From NCBI GenBank assembly GCA_003255025.1, contig QANY01002498.1, positions 608,895-672,894 on the forward strand: a stretch of DNA of 64,000 bases. Direction: 5' to 3'. This document shows, piece after piece, positions 57,886 through 64,000 of this stretch (position 1 is its first letter; every line of letters begins with the position of its first letter). The notes under the pieces are model-generated. The model worked only from the letters and a program-made list of their open reading frames with translations. It searched no databases and was not told where the DNA came from. The position numbers were made by a program, and so were the translations under genes. The stretch comes from Datisca glomerata (Eukaryota; Streptophyta; Magnoliopsida; Cucurbitales; Datiscaceae).

Positions 57886-60545
57886 ATGGCAGCAAGAAAC
57901 CATGCAAATGTTACTGAGGTCAAAGACTTGTGTGTGATGGTTTCTGAATTATACATTGCCACTAACACCAAAGATTGGTATGTGGACACTTGTGCTACCA
58001 AGCATGTGTCCAGTGACAAGACCATGTTCTCTGCCAATCAAGAGGTTGATAATGATGAAGTTCTCTATATGGTAAATTCTTCTAAAGCTGCTGTGAAAGG
58101 AAAGGGGAAAGTGGTGTTGAAATTCACCTCTACAAAGCAACTCACACTTATTGATGTTCTCCATGTATAAAAAATTTGTAGGAATTTATTATCTGAATCT
58201 CTCTTGTATAAAAGTGGATTTAAACTTGTATTTGTGTTAAGCAAGTTTATATTGACAAATGGGGAATGTTTGTGTGAAAGGGGAATGCTAGTGATGGTCA
58301 ATTTAATATCAATGTAACCACGTTTGTTTCTAAGATTAATGAAATTGCATCTTCTTATGTTTATATTGCTTAGTTATCTTATATATGACATGCTACACTA
58401 GGACATGTGAATATTTAATCCATGTAAAGAATGATTAGTTTAGGGCTACTGCCTAAATTTAATATTGAAAAAGGAAATAAATGTGAAACATGTGTGGAAT
58501 TACAATTTGCAAGTAAATCATTTAAGTCTGTAGAAAAACCAACAAATTGCTTTATTTAATGCATAGTGATTTATGTGACCTAAAATTAACACCTAGTAGA
58601 GGAGATAGAAAATATTTTGTCATATTTATTGATGATCATAGTAAATATTGTTATGTGTATCTACTCCATACAAGAAATACAAGTATGAAGTTGAGAATCA
58701 ACTAGGAAGAAAAATTACATGCTTAGATCTGATAAAGGTGGTGAATACGATACAATCACACTTGCTGATTTTTGTGCTAATCATGGAATAGTACATCAGA
58801 CTATTGCACCTTACACACATCAGCAAAACGGTGTGGTTGAACATAAAATAGAATTTTGAAAAACATTGTAAATTTCACGTTGAACAATTTTGGGTTACCA
58901 CATAATTTCTATGGGAATCATAGCTTACATCAAACATCATACTAAACAGAATTCCACATAAAAAGACTAATAAGTCTCCTTATGAAGTGTAGAGAAGGAA
59001 GATTCCTTTCTATAAAATTCTGAAAGTGTGAGGTGTCTCGCAAAGATACAAGTACATTAACCTAAGAGAGTCTAACTTGGAACTAAAAGTGTGCATTGTG
59101 TATTCATTGGATATGTATTAATTAGTGATGCATATAGATTCTCGGTAGTTAAGCCAGAAATCGCTGACAGAAGTACTAACACTATATGGAGTTTATAATG
59201 CTGGATTTTTTGAGAATGTGTTTCCGTTCAAGGAAGGAAGACACAATCAACCTACTAAAAAGGCTTTGAATAAGCTTCATCTAGTGCTTAAATTGATGAA
59301 GAATTCGATCCAGAGCCTAGAAGAAGTAAGAGAGCTAGAATAGCATCATCCTCTTTTGGACCAGAGTTTTTAACTTACTTGACCGAGGCTTAACCTCAAA
59401 CATACAAGGAGGCAACGTCCAATCCTAAGGCTGCTCTTTGGAAGGAAGTAGTTGATAATGAGATATAATCCATTATATAAAATTATATGTGGATGTTAGT
59501 TGATCTCTCTCCTGGGAATAAACCAATTCTTGTAAATGATTCTTCAAAAGAAAGGTAACAGCTGAAGCTCGGTTGGTAGCTAAGGGATATAGACAAAAGG
59601 GAGGTACAAACTTTCTTCACTACCTACTCTCCAGTGACAAGAATCACTTCCATTAGAATACTGATTGCGATTGTGGCTATACATAATTTGAAAATCCACC
59701 AAATGGATGTAAAGACTGCTTTCTTAAATGGAGAATTGGACGAAGACATCTATATGGAATAACCTGAAGGGTTTGTGGTTTAAGGCTAGGAATAAAAGGT
59801 TTGTGAGCTTGTTAAATCTCTTATGGGTTAAAACAAACACCAAAACAATGGCACAGGAAGTTTGATCACACTATTTTATCTAACAATTTCAAGATAATTG
59901 AGTGTGATAAATGTGTCTACGTTAAAGGTACTAGTGATCCGTTTGTCATTGTGTGTTTATATGTAGACGACGTGCTCATATTGAGAACACATAAGGATAT
60001 AATATCTTCTACCAAGAGCATGTTGAGTTTCAATTTTAAAATAAAAGACTTAGGTCTAATAGATGTCATCCTTGGAATTCAAGTAAAGCGATGAATATAT
60101 CATTACCTAATCCCATTATGTAGAAAAGATCTTAAAGAAGTTTGGCCAATTTGAAAGCAAACATGTTGTAACTCCTTTCGATCCAAACTGTAAGTTGAGG
60201 AAGAATGATGGAGTTAGAGTATCTCAATTGGAGTACTAACAAATAATTGGTAGCTTGATGTGCATCATGAATCACACTAGGACTGATATAGCTTATTCAA
60301 CAAGAAGACTTGCAAGATATACAAGTAATGGGCAGGATCATTGTGAATCATTGATCAGAGTGTTAAGGTACTTAAAATACATTATAGACTCATATTATAC
60401 AATTAAAACTATCCACTAGTATTAGAATGGTTTACTTATGCTAACTGGATTTCTAATAGTTTATAGAAATCTACGAGTGGATATGTTTTTACCCAAGGTG
60501 GTGGAGCTGTCTCATGGAGGTCTAGAAACAAACTTGTACAGCTTG
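57886..60545 (+). pseudogene. Copia element D pol (protease, integrase, RT, RNase H)
   Basis: Protease: WYVDTCATKHVSSDKTMFSA (57975), where the catalytic DSG is DTC, then LTLIDVLHV. Integrase: IHSDLCD-like sequence, FVIFIDDHSKYCYVYLLHTR (58615) and APYTHQQNGVVEHK-like sequence near 58805. RT: NKPI region, MDVKTAFLNGELDEDIYME (59703) and an intact LYVDDVLILRTHKD at about 59960. RNase [16 protein letters not shown] (60255), [12 protein letters not shown] and GYVFTQGGGAVSWRSRNKLV (60480) up to about 60545, where it breaks off before the end of RNase H. Confidence 0.82.
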
Positions 60546-60685
60546 TTCCGTTGGAAACGTAGCAGAAGCGTGGGGCTTTCAAAAAATTTATAAGATATGA
60601 ATCTTTTTCGATAAAAGAAAATAAGCGCGACTCAACGGTTTCTAAAATAAAAGCTTTTATTGAAAACTATTTTCAATCGGATCCA
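60546..60685. other. Junction sequence between elements D and E
   Basis: About 140 bases, including AAAATAAGCGCGACTCAACG, that are readable neither as the end of copia D RNase H nor as the continuation of element E. It may be part of a third repeat. Confidence 0.35.
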
Positions 60686-61930
60686 TTAGTCCGTTCGATA
60701 TTTTAGCATGAAAAATATTGAATCCATTATTGAAATAATAAACACATTATTAATTAAAGAAACTTCAAATAATTGTTTATGCAAAAGAGAAAGAGAAATC
60801 AAATTTCTCAAAAATTCAGGAATATAGTCAACAACATTCAAAAAATTATTTCCAAAATCAAGAAAAATTGTTTCTGATGCTTTTGCTGACACAAGCGCAT
60901 CACTGCCAACTCTCATAATGACCTCGTCATCAGCCAACTCTCTTGATGAATCAAGCATCTACAAAGAAGAATATACATGGTTAGTGGCTCCTGAATCCAG
61001 CATCCAGAATGACAAATCATATTCCACTAAACAAGTTTCAAGTACAAGTAAATCATATTTACCTTTCTTTTTCAGCTCGGAGAGATACTTGTTACAGTTT
61101 CTCTTCTAATGACCTTCAACCCCACAATGGAAACATTTTCCCTTGGGCTTGTTGCCGTTCTTGTTTTTCTTGGCTTTCGACGATGTCTTGGCTTTCTTCC
61201 ATTTCTTATTCTTACTTTTACCCTTATCATTTATCTTCATCCTCTTGTTACTTTTAACAAGAGTGGAAGAAGGTTTTTGCTCGGTAACATTTGTCTCGCC
61301 CTCTTTGGTCATACTCTTATTGAGTGACTCAAAAGTCTGCAATTCATTTAACAATTAGGTCATGTTGAATTGTAACTTCTTCATAACATAGTTGGTGGTG
61401 AACGCAGAAAAAGCATATGTGAGTGATTCAAGTATAATGCTGACTTGAGTTCGTTCATCAATGGTCATCTCATGTACTTCTACCTCATGTATTATATTGA
61501 CCATGTTCACGCACAGAAGTACCTTTCTTCATATTGGTCGTCATATAGCTCCTAGTAGTCTCATGACGACTTTGATCAAACTGTTGTTCAAACATCGCTT
61601 GTAGAGATTCCATAATCTCATAGACAGTCTTCATGCTCTCATTCTTGGTTCTCAGAACATCATTCATGCTCACAAGCATATAGCACTTCGCTTTGTTGCT
61701 GGATTGAATCTAAGCACCAAACTTATTCCTAACCTTCTTAGAGGCATTGGCAGTGGACTCTTCAGGACATTTCTCAATAAGAACAAATTTATAGTTCGCA
61801 CAAATTAACGTCAAGTTTAAATTTGATTTTCATCTTATGAAATTATCATCATTCAATTTCCCAAGCGCTAGTAAAGCAATAGTATGGTTGTTCATGGTGA
61901 CATAATAATAACTGGAAAATAAAATATACA
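60686..61930 (-). pseudogene. Copia element E gag and protease start
   Basis: On the minus strand gag starts near 61890 (MNNHTIALLALGKLNDDNF), followed by KFVLIEKCPEESTANASKKV and the open frame 61679-61485 with MLVSMNDVLRTKNESMKTVY. The frame 61354-61106 reads MLNELQTFESLNKSMTKEGE, then a very Lys-rich stretch and a zinc knuckle CFHCGVEGHXKRNCNKYL (the X codon is a stop). Protease follows: GKYDLLVLETCLVEYDLSFW, MLDSGATNHVYSS with DSG intact, and the frame 60958-60686 including DYIPEFLRNLISLSLLHKQL. It ends abruptly in the GAG-pre-integrase region, so integrase, RT and RNase H are missing. Confidence 0.82.
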
Positions 61931-63375
61931 TAATTCAATATAATTGAAATAAATATTCAGAATTCGAAAAATAAACGTGATACATGAATGCAGCATATTA
62001 AACACATAAATTTAACATTTAATAATCCACGATAAAATAACCTAACAATTAATGTGTTGTCTTAGGGTCAGCCAGATTAATCTTAGACTGTCTATAAGAC
62101 ATTCTCATCTTTATAATTAAATTTAAAATATCTCATATTTTCTATTTTAGCAATAAGGTATCGTTAATTTGTTCAAGTCACAATTATCCACTCAAAGCTT
62201 AATTGTGACTTTGTGAGTGTAACTCATTATTTTGGATTCCATGACTTGATTTAAAATAGTATACCTTAGAGTTGGTCAAAACTAAACTACATCACTTAGT
62301 CCTATCTTCTTAAAGATTTCAACCTTGGTATTGATACTCTCGAAACCTTCCTTAGGGGGGATGAAAACAAAGTCATTCCAAGGCCCCCACTGTACCTCAC
62401 GGTGTTGTACTAATAATGGGCATCATCGGTTACATTGACATGTCAACCTTCTCCCACTCACTTTTTAGTATAATGTGTTTTTATTTTAACTATTCAATTA
62501 ATTCAAAATTAATTACTAGTTAAAAATATTACCCAATGAATGTGAAATTAATACTTAATCCAACCTAATTAGAATATGTCCATTTACATTCTAGAGAGCC
62601 TAAGTCAAAATTAGGTGAACGTAGAAAAAATACTGATTAATTACATTTATCAAACTTTAGTGAAAGTTTTTTAATAAAATTGGTTATCCTAAAGGTTACT
62701 ATAGCCTTTAGAGTTGTGTAATTACCAGGTTTTAACTAATTAAAACCTAGCGGTTTACATGCAATTGATTTCACAAAGTAATCCATATAAACATATTAGG
62801 ACAATCCTAATCAATCATGTTTTTACTAATGAGATGCATGATTAAATAAAACTGTGTGGGTTTCATGTATGACATGTGATCAACTAATACGTGGTCATGT
62901 TATCAATCATATCAATAAATATTTATTTAAAAATTAAAAACACAAAGGATGAACCAAGCGAGTATAGAATATTTCTAAATTATAACCATTAAAGATTAGA
63001 AATAAAATTACAAAGAGGACTTCATGAGTACATATTTCCAAAATAGCTCATTCTCCACCGGAGGTCCATCTTCATAATCTTCGAGCTTTCAATAAAATCT
63101 TTTTAATTAGAATAAACTATTTTTCCTAATTAAATCATCTCTATAATTTTCTTTTAAAATATTGAATTTGATTGGTCAAAAAATAATTTAATCAAACTTA
63201 GGTCAAACTCAATCAGTCAATTAATTTTAATTTTCATAAAATTTAAATTGCTAATCAATTTTAAATTTACATTAATTTTAAAATTTAAAAGATAAAAGAT
63301 AGAGATAGAGTTTTCGTAAAACAGTGCACGGGTAGGGTAACTTGGTATAAGGGTTTCTACGAAACTTTTCTAATA
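61931..63375 (-). other. Leader and probable 5' LTR sequence of copia element E
   Basis: Non-coding AT-rich sequence upstream of gag on the minus strand. It shows the GTGGGAG motif near 62460, T/A-rich runs and an AATTAGGAAAAATAGTTTAT-like segment (near 63130) resembling the leader of element B. LTR boundaries were not found because no second copy is present. Confidence 0.4.
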
Positions 63376-63650
63376 GTGACAATAATTATCACCAACGATA
63401 GGACTTTCACACCGTCGCCCATATCCACAGCCGACGATCGCCGTCGGCCACTGTCGCTGACCACCGTTGACCACCAACCACCGTCGGAGGTCCAACCGCC
63501 AGTGACTTTCATGGCAGCGGCGCCGCCGACATCACTGTTGGCGGCGTCACAGACGCAAATTTTCCAATGGCGTCGTCACCGCTTGGCCACTGGCGGTGCC
63601 AGCATCGGATATCTAATTTCCGGTGCCGACGACAAAATTCCCTAGGAAAT
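63376..63650 (-). other. GC-rich insert-like segment in the element E upstream region
   Basis: A stretch of about 270 bases far richer in G and C than anything nearby, full of GCCGCCGAC/CCGTCGG words. It is open over 89 codons on the plus strand, but the product is Pro/Thr/Ala-rich without a domain. GC-rich blocks of this kind occur in some copia LTRs and in plant 5' leaders. The function is unknown. Confidence 0.35.
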
Positions 63651-63899
63651 CCAATTTTTTCTTTTCCTCCTCATTCGTCTCGTGCCTTCTTTCGAATTCT
63701 CGCTATCGGAATTTTATAATATAATATTCAAAATATAATTATAAAAATTTATATGCCCCAAAACGGCTTACACAATATCTATTGAAAAATAAAGAACAAA
63801 GTCTAACCTCATGTCACCATTCGATCCATCATTAACCATACATTCAAAAAATAAACCATTTATTCATTCATACATATCAAAATATATTATGAACAATGC

Positions 63900-64000
63900 A
63901 AGAGCACTCGCACGTTATAGACTCATATTGCATTATTCAAACTATCCACGTGTATTAGAAGGGTTTACTTATGCTAACTGGATTTCTGACAGTTTATAAA
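63900..64000 (+). pseudogene. Second copia RNase H fragment at the window edge
   Basis: The last 100 bases encode YRLILHYSNYPRVLEGFTYA then NWISDSL, the start of copia RNase H. They match element D at 60368-60470 at the DNA level (GGTTTACTTATGCTAACTGG). Since element D already covers this part, it is either a duplication or a related second element continuing beyond the window. Confidence 0.75.

Noticed and set aside
63376..63645. 89-codon GC-rich frame that might be a protein
   Set aside because: Low-complexity Pro/Ala/Thr product in a GC-rich block with no domain; openness is explained by composition.

Overview
This window looks like AT-rich nuclear DNA from a flowering plant, probably a eudicot. 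It has one intact intronless plant gene (an ATL-type RING-H2 ubiquitin ligase), a broken 5' piece of a DELLA gene, a fragment of chloroplast DNA, and many layers of decayed plant LTR retrotransposons of the Ty3/gypsy (Tat/Ogre) and Ty1/copia lineages. No bacterial-type operons, CRISPR arrays or intact RNA genes were seen. Nearly every coding region other than the RING gene carries stops and frameshifts.

Layout. 1-2.2 kb: minus-strand Ty3/gypsy and Ty1/copia pol remnants lying side by side. 2.6-3.4 kb: DELLA pseudogene (minus) with its 5' leader. 3.7-4.3 kb: a MITE with a 9-bp target duplication, next to the tail of an Ogre-like LTR. 6.4-7.5 kb: the RING-H2 gene (minus). 8.7-12.9 kb: a degenerate satellite rich in GAAGAC/GTCTTC whose strand sense flips several times, giving a fold-back structure, interrupted by a nuclear copy of chloroplast DNA (ycf4 joined to the rrn5 region). 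12.9-14.1 kb: reversed copia LTR fragment. 14.1-21.9 kb: an old copia element (C) containing a LINE 3' end and a second MITE. 23.7-42.0 kb: a 38-bp minisatellite split by a 17.8-kb Ogre-type composite with three LTRs and one outer target duplication (ACGAC). 42-47.4 kb: mostly unrecognised DNA, with one GC-richer stretch, a 21-22-bp minisatellite and a probable LTR. 47.4-60.5 kb: copia element D, interrupted in gag by copia element B (48731-57529, duplication CCAAG). 60.7-63.7 kb: copia element E (minus). The last 100 bases are a copia RNase H fragment.

How the parts relate. The retroelement genes are arranged as expected for their lineages: in Ogre, LTR - PBS - extra ORF1 (DUF7745-like plus coiled coil) - gag - protease/G-patch - probable intron - RT/RNase H - integrase - tandem-repeat 3' UTR - PPT - LTR; in copia, gag - protease - integrase - RT - RNase H. 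None looks autonomous: catalytic residues are lost (Ogre protease and integrase, B reverse transcriptase) and stops are frequent. The most unusual structures are the three-LTR Ogre composite, whose internal breakpoints can be placed at short microhomologies; the alternating-orientation satellite with a recurring end module; and the DELLA fragment that keeps the gibberellin-sensing region but lacks the GRAS domain. All family calls rest on recognising translated motifs by eye; no database search was run.
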